Shown one piece after another: positions 28,174 to 37,503 of a stretch of 64,000 nt of DNA (within the stretch, counting starts at the first letter, position 1; each line of letters begins with the position of its first letter). This stretch comes from an uncultured Christensenellaceae bacterium (GTDB lineage: Bacteria; Bacillota; Clostridia; Christensenellales; UMGS416), in assembly GCA_944376795.1 (NCBI GenBank), contig CALWDW010000008.1:124001-188000 (forward strand), in the 5' to 3' direction. The position numbers were made by a program, and so were the translations under genes. The notes beneath the pieces are model-generated. The model was not told where the DNA came from. It was given only the letters and a program-made list of their open reading frames with translations, and did not search any database.

Positions 28174-28395
28174 TTAGGAGACGGGGTCGGCCTGCAGGGG
28201 CGGAGGCCCAAAGCCGGACGGCGCGGGTTCCATGCCGTCATCCCGGTTCTCCGGACGCCCGTTTTCGGGGAAGGTATCATGGCCGCGGGGATCGGGCGGA
28301 ATATCCATGGTCTCTTGACGGAGAGCCTGGAGTTCACGCAGTCCCGGGGCCAGCCGGCCGCTTTCGGGCTGTTTGGGACCCTTGGGAGTGGGCAA
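28174..28395 (-). CDS. Small Pro-rich hypothetical protein
   Basis: A 73-residue reading on the minus strand, starting PTPKGPKQPESGRLAPGL and rich in Pro, Asp, Glu and Arg, likely disordered. An AAAGGAG site stands 9 bases before the TTG at 28395; an ATG at 28404 abuts that same site and is less well placed. It lies alone between the convergent coaBC and divergent priA genes, where Bacillus has nothing. No family recognised; plausible but unproven. Confidence 0.42.
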   Translation of the reverse strand: MPTPKGPKQPESGRLAPGLRELQALRQETMDIPPDPRGHDTFPENGRPENRDDGMEPAPSGFGPPPLQADPVS

Positions 28396-28512
28396 AAGGA
28401 TCATCTCCTTTCTGTTTGCTGATACCAGTATGTCCGGATGGCCGGGGAATATGTGCGCTCTGGCCCTGTACGAAAAACGCGCGGGAGCCCGCGCATGGGG
28501 AGGAGGAAAGCC

Positions 28513-30756
28513 ATGTACGCCCGGGTCATTGTGGATATTCAGGCTTCCCAGGTGGACCGTGTCTTTGACTATGCTATCCCTCCGGCGTATGAGGGCCGGG
28601 TGCTTCCGGGGACGCGGGTATCGGTCCCCTTTGGAAGCCGACGGGGCGTCGAGGGCTTTGTGGTGGCGCTCACCGAGGAGACCCAGGTTCCCCTTTCCCG
28701 GATCCGTCCCCTGAACCGCCTCCTGGATCCGGAGCCTGTCCTGCTGCCGGCCATGCTGGACCTGGCGTATTGGGTGCGGGACACCTACCACTGCCTGCTG
28801 GTAGACGCCCTGCGGCTGATGCTTCCCGCCGAGATGCGGGGGGGCCGCGTGCGGGAGAAGACGGAGACGTGGATTTCTCTGGGGGACCTTCCTGCCTGGG
28901 AAGAGGTGGAAGGCCTCTTGGCCCGCAGCCCGGCCCTGCTGCGGGCGCTGCGCCTGCTGCGGGAAGAGGGAGGAACGCTGCCCCTGCCCAAGCTGCGCCA
29001 GGTTTCGCCCCTTTCCGCCGGCCAATTGGATAAGCTCACGGCCCGGGGCTGGGTACGTTTGGAGGAGGTATCCTGCCGCCGCCGGCCGTATACGCGCATT
29101 GTCGGAGAAGAGAGTGGGCCGCCGCCGGCAACCCATGACCAGGAGCGTGCCGTGGCGGCGGTGTGCCAAGCCATTGATCGGGGACGCGGTGCGTTTCTTC
29201 TCCACGGTGTGACCGGCAGCGGAAAGACGGAGGTCTATATGCGCTGCGCCCAGCATGCCTTGGACGAAGGCAAGGGCGTGCTGATTTTGGTGCCGGAGAT
29301 CGCCCTGACGCCCCAGATGGTGGCGCGGTTTACCGGGCGCTTTGGCAGCCGTGCCGCCGTGCTCCACAGCCGGCTTTCCGCCGGAGAGAGGTATGATGAG
29401 TGGCGGCGCATCCGCCGGGGAGAGGCCCAGGTGGTCATTGGGGCGCGTTCGGCGGTGTTTGCGCCCCTTGCGGAGCCGGGGCTGATCGTGGTGGACGAAG
29501 AGCATGAGAACAGCTACCGTTCCGAGCACACCCCGCGCTACGACGCGGTGGAGGTAGCCCGCCGCCGGGCGGACAGCGAAGGGGCCGTGCTTTTGGCGGG
29601 GAGCGCCACTCCGTCAGTGGCCCGTTATCACGAAGCGCTGGCGGGGCGGTATACGCTTCTGACCATGCCGTGGCGCATTGGGGGGCGGCCCATGCCCCCG
29701 GTGGCGGTGGTGGATATGCGGGAGGAACTGCTGCATGGCAACCGAAGCATGTTTTCCGGACGGCTGGTGTCGGAGCTGCATCGCTGCCTTCAGGCAGGAG
29801 AGCAGGCCATCCTCTTTATGAACCGCCGCGGATACGCCAGCTTCGTATCCTGCCGGGCCTGCGGCTACGTGGTCAAGTGCCAGGACTGCGATCTGTCCAT
29901 GACCTACCACAAGCACGGGGAGAGGCTGATATGCCACTACTGCGGCCGGGAGCAGCCGGCGCCGCAGGTCTGTCCCGCCTGTGGGAGCCGGGCCATCAAG
30001 CAGTTTGGGGGCGGCACCGAGCGGATCCAGGAAGAGGTGCTGCGCCACTTTCCGGAGGTCCGGGTGCTGCGGATGGACGCCGACACCACCCGGGGCAAGG
30101 AAGGGCATCTCCCCATTTTGGAGGCCTTTGGCCGGGGGGAGGCCCAGGTGCTGGTGGGAACGCAGATGGTGGCAAAGGGACTGGATTTCCCCCGGGTCAC
30201 GCTGGTGGGGGTGGTGGCTGCCGATATGTCCCTCTATAGCAGCGACTACCGGGCGGCAGAGAGAACCTTCGACTTGATTGCCCAGGTGGCGGGCCGGGCG
30301 GGACGCAGCGAGCGGCCCGGTACGGTGGTGGTGCAGACCTATGCGCCGGAGCATCCCTCGATCCAGGCCGCGGCCCGGCATGATTACGAGGGGTTTTACC
30401 AGGGAGAGATCCAGGGCCGGGAGCTGGCCCAGCTGCCGCCCTTTGCAAACTTTTACCGGCTCATGCTGCAGCATGAGCGGCCGGAGACGGCCGACGGGGA
30501 TCTGGAGGAGCTTTCCCGGCGCCTGGATGCCCTTCTGCAGGAACACCCCCAGTGGCAGAAGCGGATCCTGCTTCGGCAGGGAGGAACGGCGCCTGTGGAG
30601 CGGATTCGGGGGGTGAGCCGGCGGCAGATCCTGATCAAGGCGGCGGCAATTCCTCTGATGGCGGAAGCGGAAGCCGCGCTGGCCGCGCTGGCCAGGGAAC
30701 CGTTGCCGGGGAATTCCGTGATTTGGCTGGAGGTTAACCCCGTCAATATGCTATAA
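28513..30756 (+). CDS. priA: Primosomal protein N' (replication restart helicase PriA)
   Basis: Superfamily 2 DNA helicase (747 residues) that reloads the replisome at collapsed forks. N-terminal 3'-DNA-end-binding domain (YARVIVDIQASQVDRVFDYAIP), Walker A GVTGSGKTEVYMR (about residue 238), DEEH box VVDEEHENSYRSE, eight cysteines of the zinc-binding region (CRACGYVVKCQDCDLS, CHYCGREQ, CPACGS), and helicase motifs V/VI (LVGTQMVAKGLDFP, AQVAGRAGRSERPG). ATG 28513 follows AGGAGGAAAGCC; an upstream in-frame ATG lacks a site. First gene of priA-def-fmt-rlmN. Confidence 0.96.
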   Translation: MYARVIVDIQASQVDRVFDYAIPPAYEGRVLPGTRVSVPFGSRRGVEGFVVALTEETQVPLSRIRPLNRLLDPEPVLLPAMLDLAYWVRDTYHCLLVDALRLMLPAEMRGGRVREKTETWISLGDLPAWEEVEGLLARSPALLRALRLLREEGGTLPLPKLRQVSPLSAGQLDKLTARGWVRLEEVSCRRRPYTRIVGEESGPPPATHDQERAVAAVCQAIDRGRGAFLLHGVTGSGKTEVYMRCAQHALDEGKGVLILVPEIALTPQMVARFTGRFGSRAAVLHSRLSAGERYDEWRRIRRGEAQVVIGARSAVFAPLAEPGLIVVDEEHENSYRSEHTPRYDAVEVARRRADSEGAVLLAGSATPSVARYHEALAGRYTLLTMPWRIGGRPMPPVAVVDMREELLHGNRSMFSGRLVSELHRCLQAGEQAILFMNRRGYASFVSCRACGYVVKCQDCDLSMTYHKHGERLICHYCGREQPAPQVCPACGSRAIKQFGGGTERIQEEVLRHFPEVRVLRMDADTTRGKEGHLPILEAFGRGEAQVLVGTQMVAKGLDFPRVTLVGVVAADMSLYSSDYRAAERTFDLIAQVAGRAGRSERPGTVVVQTYAPEHPSIQAAARHDYEGFYQGEIQGRELAQLPPFANFYRLMLQHERPETADGDLEELSRRLDALLQEHPQWQKRILLRQGGTAPVERIRGVSRRQILIKAAAIPLMAEAEAALAALAREPLPGNSVIWLEVNPVNML

Positions 30757-30789
30757 TACCCCGTATAGAGAAAGGCTAGGAGGAACGGT

Positions 30790-31248
30790 ATGGCGATTCG
30801 AAACATTTTAACCCTGGGCGAGGAGACGCTGCGGAAAAAGTCCCGCCCGGTTACCGACTTTAACGAGAAATTGGGCGCGCTGCTGGACGATATGCTGGAG
30901 ACCATGCACGAAGCCAACGGCGTAGGATTGGCCGCGCCCCAGGTGGGACTTCTCCGCCGCGCGGTGGTGATCGACATTGGCGAAGGCCCCATCGAATTGG
31001 TGAATCCCGTGATTGTGGAAACCTCCGGGCGGCAGGCCTTTGAGGAGGGATGCCTGTCGGTGCCGGGAAAGCGCGGCCTGACCCACCGGCCGGAGCGCAC
31101 GGTGGTGGAGGCGCAGGACCGCCATGGCAATCCCATCCGCGTGGAGGGAGAGGGGCTTCTGTCGGTGGCCCTCTGCCACGAGATCGACCACCTGGACGGC
31201 AAGCTGTACGTGGACATTGTGGAAGGCGAACTGATGGAGGAAGAGTAA
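30790..31248 (+). CDS. def: Peptide deformylase
   Basis: Removes the formyl group from the N-terminal methionine of new proteins; metal enzyme of 152 residues. All three family motifs are intact: [16 protein letters not shown] (metal-binding Cys) and HEIDHLDG (two metal-binding His). AGGAGGAAC precedes the ATG. The TAA shares its last base with the fmt ATG. Confidence 0.97.
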   Translation: MAIRNILTLGEETLRKKSRPVTDFNEKLGALLDDMLETMHEANGVGLAAPQVGLLRRAVVIDIGEGPIELVNPVIVETSGRQAFEEGCLSVPGKRGLTHRPERTVVEAQDRHGNPIRVEGEGLLSVALCHEIDHLDGKLYVDIVEGELMEEE

Positions 31249-32192
31249 TGCGGGTGCTGTTCTTGGGGACGCCGGAGTTTGGCATCCCTTCGCTGCGGAT
31301 GCTGGTGCAGGAGGGGTACGAGATTGCCGGCGTGATTACCCAGCCCGACCGGCCCCAGGGCCGGGGTCACAGGCTTGTGCCCTGTCCCCTGAAGCAGGCC
31401 GCATTGGAGCTGGAGCTGCCGGTTTATCAGTATGAAAGGATCCGCGCCCAGGAGGCGGTGGAGGAGCTGCGGCATTTGGCGCCGGATATTATGATTACGG
31501 CGGCCTATGGGCAGATCCTGACCCAGCGCATTTTGGATATTCCCCCCATGGGGGTGGTGAATGTGCATGGCTCTTTGCTGCCTAAGTATCGAGGCCCTGC
31601 GCCCATCCAGTGGGCGGTTATCCGGGGGGAGAAGGAGACGGGGATTACCACCATGATGACCGCCCGAGGCGTGGACAGCGGGGATATCCTGCTGCAGCAT
31701 CCGCTGGCTATCCGGGAGGGAGAGACGGCAGGGGAGCTCTATGCCCGCATGGGGGAGCTGGGCGCTCAGGTGCTGCGGGAGACGCTGGAGGGCCTGGCGT
31801 CGGGCAGTATCGTGCCGCGGCCCCAGGATGAGGCGGAAGCCACGTACCTTCCCATGTTGGAGAAGGAACACGGGCGCATCGACTGGACCCGGCCAGCCCA
31901 GGCCATTGCCTGCCAGGTGCGGGGCGTCAACCCTTGGCCGGGGGCCTATACGGCCTATGACGGCGGGGTGATGAAGATCTGGGCGGCCGTGCCCCTCCCT
32001 GGGCAGGGCACGCCGGGCTGCGTTGTGCGCGCAGGAGGCGCCGACGGCCTGGTGGTGGGCTGCGGGGAAGGCTTGCTGCGGGTGGATGTCCTGCAGGCGC
32101 CGGGCAAAAAAGCCATGCCGGCTTCGGATTTTTTGCGGGGACGCCCGATCCCGGTGGGGACCATGCTGGGCGAGGAGGCGCAAGGTGGCTGA
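31248..32192 (+). CDS. fmt: Methionyl-tRNA formyltransferase
   Basis: Transfers a formyl group from 10-formyl-THF to initiator Met-tRNA; 314 residues. Starts VLFLGTPEFGIPSLRML; the catalytic region reads VVNVHGSLLPKYRGPAPIQWA (Asn and His of the active site) and GVDSGDIL holds the catalytic Asp. The C-terminal OB-like domain starts about residue 205. Overlaps def by one base and rlmN by eight. In many relatives rsmB lies between fmt and rlmN; it is absent here. Confidence 0.96.
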   Translation: MRVLFLGTPEFGIPSLRMLVQEGYEIAGVITQPDRPQGRGHRLVPCPLKQAALELELPVYQYERIRAQEAVEELRHLAPDIMITAAYGQILTQRILDIPPMGVVNVHGSLLPKYRGPAPIQWAVIRGEKETGITTMMTARGVDSGDILLQHPLAIREGETAGELYARMGELGAQVLRETLEGLASGSIVPRPQDEAEATYLPMLEKEHGRIDWTRPAQAIACQVRGVNPWPGAYTAYDGGVMKIWAAVPLPGQGTPGCVVRAGGADGLVVGCGEGLLRVDVLQAPGKKAMPASDFLRGRPIPVGTMLGEEAQGG

Positions 32193-33249
32193 GAAGGCGC
32201 TGCTGGAACTCTCCCTCCCGGAGCTGCGGGAGGAATTGGCGGGCAAGGGCTTGCCTAAATTTCGCGCCGACCAGGTCTACGGCTGGCTGCTGCGGGGCGC
32301 CGGTTTTGACGAAATGACCAACCTGCCCAAGTCCCTGCGGGAGGCCCTGGCCCGGGAGTACCGCGTGGGGGGTGTTCGGGTGGAGCGCTTCCTCCAGTCC
32401 CAGAAGGACGGGACGGTGAAGTTCCTCTTTGCCCTGGAGGACGGAAACCTGGTGGAGGGGGTGCTGATGCGCCACGACTACGGCAATACCCTGTGCATAT
32501 CCAGCCAGGTGGGCTGCCGCATGGGCTGTGCGTTCTGCGCCTCCACCCTGGAGGGAAAGGTCCGGGATCTCACCGCGGGGGAGATGCTGGGAGAGGTCAT
32601 CGCCGCCTCGGCCTACGCCGCCGCCCGCGGCTTGGTGCGGACCCGGGAGGAGCGGCCCGTGACCAACATCGTGATGATGGGATCGGGGGAACCCTTGGAT
32701 AACTATGAGAATACCGTGCGCTTTCTCCGGATGGTGCGGGATGAAAAGGGACTGGGCATTAGCCTGCGCAATATTTCCCTGTCTACCTGTGGCCTGGCGC
32801 CGGCCCTCCGGCGGTTTACCCAGGAGGGACTGCCGGTAACCCTGTCCCTCTCTCTGCACGCCCCGGAGGACGCGCTGCGTTCCACCATTATGCCCGTGGC
32901 CAAAGCCTATCCTCTGTCGGAGGTTATGGATGCCGTCCGGGCCTATGAGGCGAAGACTTCCCGGCGGGTGGTGTTCGAGTATGCCCTGATGGCGGGGGTC
33001 AACGACCGGCCGGGTCATGCCGCCCAGCTGGCGTCCTTGGTGCGGGGCCTGCGCTGCCATGTGAATCTGATTCCCCTCAACCCTGTGCCCGAATGCGGAA
33101 TTCCGGGGACGCCTCCTGCGGGGATTGAGGCCTTCCGAAGAGCGCTGGAGGAGCGGCACGTCTCTGTGACGGTGCGCCGCAGCATGGGAGAGGATATTGA
33201 AGGGGCCTGCGGCCAGCTGCGCCGTCGGGTTCTGCACGCAAATCCATAA
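32185..33249 (+). CDS. rlmN: Dual-specificity RNA methyltransferase RlmN
   Basis: Radical-SAM enzyme (354 residues) that methylates C2 of A2503 in 23S rRNA and A37 of some tRNAs. N-terminal helical RNA-binding domain (LPKFRADQVYGWLL), cluster motif CRMGCAFC (about residue 112), MGSGEPLDNYENT and ISLSTCGLAP in the barrel; the C-terminal catalytic Cys lies in VRRSMGEDIEGACGQL. GTG 32185 follows GAGGAGG and overlaps the end of fmt. Confidence 0.95.
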   Translation: MAEKALLELSLPELREELAGKGLPKFRADQVYGWLLRGAGFDEMTNLPKSLREALAREYRVGGVRVERFLQSQKDGTVKFLFALEDGNLVEGVLMRHDYGNTLCISSQVGCRMGCAFCASTLEGKVRDLTAGEMLGEVIAASAYAAARGLVRTREERPVTNIVMMGSGEPLDNYENTVRFLRMVRDEKGLGISLRNISLSTCGLAPALRRFTQEGLPVTLSLSLHAPEDALRSTIMPVAKAYPLSEVMDAVRAYEAKTSRRVVFEYALMAGVNDRPGHAAQLASLVRGLRCHVNLIPLNPVPECGIPGTPPAGIEAFRRALEERHVSVTVRRSMGEDIEGACGQLRRRVLHANP

Positions 33250-33278
33250 TCTGCAATGGGTTAGAGAGGAGGGCGCAC

Positions 33279-34031
33279 GTGGCCCGGATGGAGACCTATG
33301 GCATCAGCGACCCGGGGAAGGTTCGCGAGAACAATGAGGACTGCTTCTATATCCCCACGCCGGAAAGCCAGGACCACTTTGTCCTGGTGGCCGACGGCAT
33401 GGGCGGGCATATCGGCGGCGAGGTGGCAAGCTCTACCTGCCGGGACGCCATCTGCCTGCATATGCGGGAGGGCCACAAGCGCGGGCTTCGCGGGCCGGAT
33501 CTGGTGCGCGATGCCATCGCGAAGGCCAACTGGGCCATTTGGGACACGGCCCGGCGCTATGTGCGCTACAGGGGGATGGGAACCACGCTGGTGATGGCCA
33601 TGCTGGAGGCGGGAGAATGGGTGCTGGGCCATGTGGGCGACAGCCGCATTTACCTCTTCCGGGATGGGCGGCTGGCCCAGCTCACCAGCGATCATACCAT
33701 GGTGCAGGAGATGGTTAAAAGCGGTTTCCTGACCCCCGAACAGGCCTTGCGGCATCCCCAGAGGCACCTTATTACCCGCGCCATGGGGGTGGATGATCTG
33801 GTGCAGCCCGACATTATGCGGCTGGCCGCCCGGGGCGGGGACGTTTTGCTGCTGTGTTCGGATGGGCTGACCGATGCCTTGGACGCCGAGGATATTCTGA
33901 TCCTGCTGAGTTTGCCGGATTCCTTGGAGCGGCGGGCCAAGAGGTTGGTGGCGGTGGCCAATCAGCGGGGCGGACCGGACAATATCACCGTGGTGCTGGC
34001 CCAGCTGCCGGAGGGTGTCAACCATGGATGA
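33279..34031 (+). CDS. prpC: PP2C-type serine/threonine phosphatase (PrpC/Stp)
   Basis: Metal-dependent phosphatase (250 residues) that reverses phosphorylation by the PASTA kinase encoded next. Motifs: VRENNEDCFY (metal Asp), LVADGMGGHIGGEVAS, GMGTTLVMAML, VGDSRIYLFRDG, TRAMG, LLCSDGLTDAL and GGPDNITVVLAQ. GTG start with AGAGGAGGG before it. Ends eight bases inside the start of prkC, the standard prpC-prkC arrangement. Confidence 0.96.
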   Translation: MARMETYGISDPGKVRENNEDCFYIPTPESQDHFVLVADGMGGHIGGEVASSTCRDAICLHMREGHKRGLRGPDLVRDAIAKANWAIWDTARRYVRYRGMGTTLVMAMLEAGEWVLGHVGDSRIYLFRDGRLAQLTSDHTMVQEMVKSGFLTPEQALRHPQRHLITRAMGVDDLVQPDIMRLAARGGDVLLLCSDGLTDALDAEDILILLSLPDSLERRAKRLVAVANQRGGPDNITVVLAQLPEGVNHG

Positions 34032-35976
34032 GTGGATTGTAGCCGGCCGTTACCGGGTGGAGTCCCTCATTGGCATCGGGGGGACGGCCCATGTGTACAA
34101 GGCGGTGCGGGTGGATACGGGGGAGACCGTTGCCATCAAGATGCTTCGCCCTGAGCTGAGCCAGGACGCCTCCTTCATCCGCCAGTTCCGCAAGGAGGCA
34201 CAGATTGCGATACGCTATCACCATCGCAATATTGTGGAGACCCTGGAAGTAGGGGACGAGGACGGCGGACTCTATATCGTGATGGAGTACATCCAGGGCA
34301 ATACCCTCAAGGATATTATTAAGACCCAAGGGCCCCTCAGCCATGCCGTGGCGGTGGACTATGCGGTGCAGATTGCCGAAGCCTTGGCCTATGCCCATTC
34401 CCATCAGCTGGTGCATCGGGACATTAAGCCCCAGAATATGCTGATTGACGGCCGGGGGGTGCTGAAGGTCTCGGACTTTGGCATTGCCCGGGTGGCTTCG
34501 GTCTCCACCATGACCATGACGGGGAAGAATGTCATGGGTTCGGTGCACTACCTTTCCCCGGAGCAGGCCCAGGGAGGGTATGTGGATACACGATCGGACC
34601 TGTACTCCCTGGGCGTGGTGCTCTATGAAATGGTGACAGGCCGGGTGCCCTTCGACGGGGATACGGCGGTCAGCGTGGCGATCAAGCACATCCAGGACCG
34701 GGTGATTCCGCCGCGCCGCATCCGGGAAAATATCCCGCCCTCCCTGGAAAAGGTCATTCTCAAGGCCATGCAGAAGCGGCCTGCCCAGCGCTATCAGTAC
34801 GCGGCCGAGATGATTAACGACCTGGTGCGTACCCTGGAGGAGCCGGATGGGGACTTTGTCAAGCTGGCGTCCGGGGCCGTGCGCATGCCCAGCGGTTCCG
34901 AAACGGAGAACGAAGGGGAGCAGAAGCCGCTTGTCTATCTGGGAACGGGGAAGAAGCAGGGCAAGCTGCGGCGTAAGCTTCCCCGCCGGGTGATCTGGCG
35001 GCGGGTGCTGATTGTGTTCCTGCTGCTGTGTTTTGCGGCGCTGGGAGTCCTGGGGGTGCGTTGGCTGCAGCTGCGATCCCAGGCCGCCTACCAGGCGTCG
35101 CTGATTACCGAGCCGCTGCCCCGCTTTATCCAGATGGAGGAGACGGAGGCTGTAACCCTCCTTCGGGATATGGGGCTGGAGGCGCTGATTCAGACGGCGT
35201 ATTCGGACGAATACCCGGCGGGAACCGTGATATCCCAGCTGCCCGAGCCGGATGTCCGGATGCAGCAGGGGGAGACGGTGACCCTCACTGTGAGCCTGGG
35301 AGAGGAACTGCTACCCATTCCCAATGTGGAGGGCCTCTCCCTGGACGAGGCGCGGACAGAGATTGAAGCCGCGGGTTTCCAGGTGGGAGCGGTGACGGTG
35401 CAAAGCAGCGATGCGCCGCGGGATACCGTGCTGGCCCAGTCGCCGCTGCCTGCCGAAGAGGCCGTATTGAAGCGCGGCTCCCTCATCGATCTCTGGATTG
35501 CCCGGGATGCAGAGGGAGGCAGCCAGGCTACCATGCCCCCTGTGGTGGGCATGGGGGAGCAGGCAGCCTTGGATTACCTGGAAAGCCTGGGCTTGACCGC
35601 CACAATTGCCGGGGAAGAGCCCTCGGAGATCTATGCCATGGGCCTGGTAGCCCGGCAGAGCCCGGAGGTGGATTCCCCCATTGACGCGGATACGGAGATC
35701 ACGCTTTGGATCAGCAGCGGCATACTCCAGCAGTGGACCTATGAGTACGCGGCTCGGCTGGAGGTGGAGGAGAACGATACCCAGGTGGTGATCTGGTTCG
35801 ATGAGAACGGGCCCGATGCCGCCAAAATCTACGACGAAACGCTGGGGCAGGGACGGTACGGCCCGATTCAGTTGACGGCGGTGGGCACGCAAGGAGGCAA
35901 TAAGACCATTACCATCTATTACAACGGCGTTCTGCACAGCAGTGAGACGCTGAGCCCCAAGGAGGAGGAATCATGA
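34024..35976 (+). CDS. prkC: PASTA-domain Ser/Thr kinase (PrkC/StkP type)
   Basis: Membrane kinase (650 residues) that senses muropeptides or lipid II and tunes cell-wall work, division and spore germination. Cytosolic kinase domain (about 10-270): glycine loop IGIGGTAHVY, catalytic Lys in VAIKML, HRDIKPQN, DFGIARV. A basic juxtamembrane stretch (KLRRKLPRRVIWRR) precedes one membrane segment (about 325-348). Outside are three PASTA repeats (about 355-565) and a C-terminal beta-rich extension with no name I know. ATG 34024 follows GGAGGGTG; it overlaps prpC. rsgA is coupled behind it. Confidence 0.95.
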   Translation: MDEWIVAGRYRVESLIGIGGTAHVYKAVRVDTGETVAIKMLRPELSQDASFIRQFRKEAQIAIRYHHRNIVETLEVGDEDGGLYIVMEYIQGNTLKDIIKTQGPLSHAVAVDYAVQIAEALAYAHSHQLVHRDIKPQNMLIDGRGVLKVSDFGIARVASVSTMTMTGKNVMGSVHYLSPEQAQGGYVDTRSDLYSLGVVLYEMVTGRVPFDGDTAVSVAIKHIQDRVIPPRRIRENIPPSLEKVILKAMQKRPAQRYQYAAEMINDLVRTLEEPDGDFVKLASGAVRMPSGSETENEGEQKPLVYLGTGKKQGKLRRKLPRRVIWRRVLIVFLLLCFAALGVLGVRWLQLRSQAAYQASLITEPLPRFIQMEETEAVTLLRDMGLEALIQTAYSDEYPAGTVISQLPEPDVRMQQGETVTLTVSLGEELLPIPNVEGLSLDEARTEIEAAGFQVGAVTVQSSDAPRDTVLAQSPLPAEEAVLKRGSLIDLWIARDAEGGSQATMPPVVGMGEQAALDYLESLGLTATIAGEEPSEIYAMGLVARQSPEVDSPIDADTEITLWISSGILQQWTYEYAARLEVEENDTQVVIWFDENGPDAAKIYDETLGQGRYGPIQLTAVGTQGGNKTITIYYNGVLHSSETLSPKEEES

Positions 35977-36857
35977 CGCAGGAGGGCCGCGTGCTCAAGG
36001 GCGTAGGCGGATTTTACACGGTGCGCAGCGAGGAGGGCGCCCTGTATACCTGCATGGCCCGGGGGAAGTTCCGCAAGGAGAAGCTGACGCCCACCGTGGG
36101 GGACTATGTGGAGTTTGACCCCGGGGACGCGGTAACCGAGGGGTATCTGCTGCGCATCCTGCCCCGGAAGAACCTCCTGCGCCGTCCCCCGGTGAGCAAT
36201 GTGGACCTGGTGGCGGTGGTCATAGCCTGGAAGGATCCGGATCCTGATATGCTGCTGGCCGACCGCCTGCTGGCCCAGGCGGAGGAGTGGGGCCTGGAAG
36301 CGGCCCTGGTCATCAACAAGTGCGATCTGGCCGAGCCGGAGGCTGTGGAGGACCTTGCGGCAGGCTACCGGCATCTGGCGGGCGTGCTGCCGCTTTCGGC
36401 GCGAACCGGCGTGGGTGTGGATGCCCTGCGCCCGTTGATCCGGGGCAAAACCTTTTGCGTGGCGGGCGCCTCCGGGGTGGGCAAGTCCTCGCTTCTTCGC
36501 TACTTTGCCGGGGAGGAATTGGCCGTGGGCAGTGTCAGCCGGCGTCTCGGCCGGGGCAGGCACACCACCCGCCATGTGGAGCTCTTTCCCACGGGAGACG
36601 GCGGGTATGTGGTGGACACGCCGGGCTTCAGCCTGCTGGAGATGGAACCCATGGATCCTCTACGGCTGGCGGGGCTCTACCCTGATTTCTTTCCCTACCG
36701 GGAAAACTGCCGCTTCGTGGGCTGCCGCCACCTGAAGGAACCGGGCTGCGGTGTGAAGGCCGCCGTGCAGGACGGGCATATCCATCCCGGCCGCTACCAA
36801 CGATACGTCCAGCTTATGGACGAGCTGGAAGAAATGTGGAGAAACCGTTATGAATGA
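35973..36857 (+). CDS. rsgA: Ribosome small subunit GTPase RsgA
   Basis: Circularly permuted GTPase (294 residues) for late 30S assembly. OB fold (about 1-75), then G domain in the permuted order G4 (VINKCDL), G1 (GASGVGKSSLL, about residue 165) and G3 (DTPGFS), and the zinc-binding tail CRFVGCRHLKEPGCGV with Cys-His ligands. ATG overlaps the prkC stop (ATGA). The stop overlaps rpe by eight bases. Confidence 0.95.
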   Translation: MTQEGRVLKGVGGFYTVRSEEGALYTCMARGKFRKEKLTPTVGDYVEFDPGDAVTEGYLLRILPRKNLLRRPPVSNVDLVAVVIAWKDPDPDMLLADRLLAQAEEWGLEAALVINKCDLAEPEAVEDLAAGYRHLAGVLPLSARTGVGVDALRPLIRGKTFCVAGASGVGKSSLLRYFAGEELAVGSVSRRLGRGRHTTRHVELFPTGDGGYVVDTPGFSLLEMEPMDPLRLAGLYPDFFPYRENCRFVGCRHLKEPGCGVKAAVQDGHIHPGRYQRYVQLMDELEEMWRNRYE

Positions 36858-37503
36858 AGTGATCCTGTCGCCTTCCCTGCTGGCTGCTGATTTTGCCCGG
36901 GCGGGAGAGGCTTTGGCCCTGGTCCGGGAGGCCGGGGCGCCGTGGATTCATCTGGATGTGATGGACGGGCACTTTGTCCGGGCCGTCACCTTTGGCGGGC
37001 AGATGGTGGCTGCCCTGCGCCGCTGCAGCGACCTTTTCCTGGATGTACACATTATGGCCGACCGCAACGGCGCCTTGGCCGAGGATCTGATGCAGGCCGG
37101 AGCGGACAGCATTACCTTCCATATAGAGAGCGAAAAGGACCCGGCGGCCCTGCTGCAGAGGATTCGGGCCGGGGGCTGCAGGGCCGGGCTGGCCCTCAAA
37201 CCGGCTACTCCGGTGGAGCAGGTGTATCCCTACCTTCCCCTCTGCGACATGGTCTTGGTCATGACCGTCGAGCCGGGGGCGGGTGGGCAACCCTTGATTC
37301 CCGAAACCCTGGAAAAGGTGCGGGCACTCCGCAACCGGGCCCCGGAACTGGATATTCAGGTGGACGGCGGAATTAATGAGCGGACCGCCGCTGCCGCGCG
37401 GGAGGCGGGCGCCAATGTGCTGGTGGCTGGCTCGGCGGTTTTTGGAAGCAGCGATCCCGCTGGGGCCATTGCCCGGCTGCGGGGAGGCGCCCCATGCGCG
37501 TAG
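36850..37503 (+). CDS. rpe: Ribulose-phosphate 3-epimerase
   Basis: Pentose-phosphate TIM-barrel enzyme (217 residues) interconverting ribulose-5-P and xylulose-5-P. ILSPSLLAADFARAGE, HLDVMDGHFV (metal Asp), DVHIMADRN-type His, VLVMTVEPGAGGQ and VDGGINERTA are the family blocks; the usual second metal His at LDVHIM is present. Overlaps rsgA upstream and thiN downstream. Confidence 0.95.
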   Translation: MNEVILSPSLLAADFARAGEALALVREAGAPWIHLDVMDGHFVRAVTFGGQMVAALRRCSDLFLDVHIMADRNGALAEDLMQAGADSITFHIESEKDPAALLQRIRAGGCRAGLALKPATPVEQVYPYLPLCDMVLVMTVEPGAGGQPLIPETLEKVRALRNRAPELDIQVDGGINERTAAAAREAGANVLVAGSAVFGSSDPAGAIARLRGGAPCA

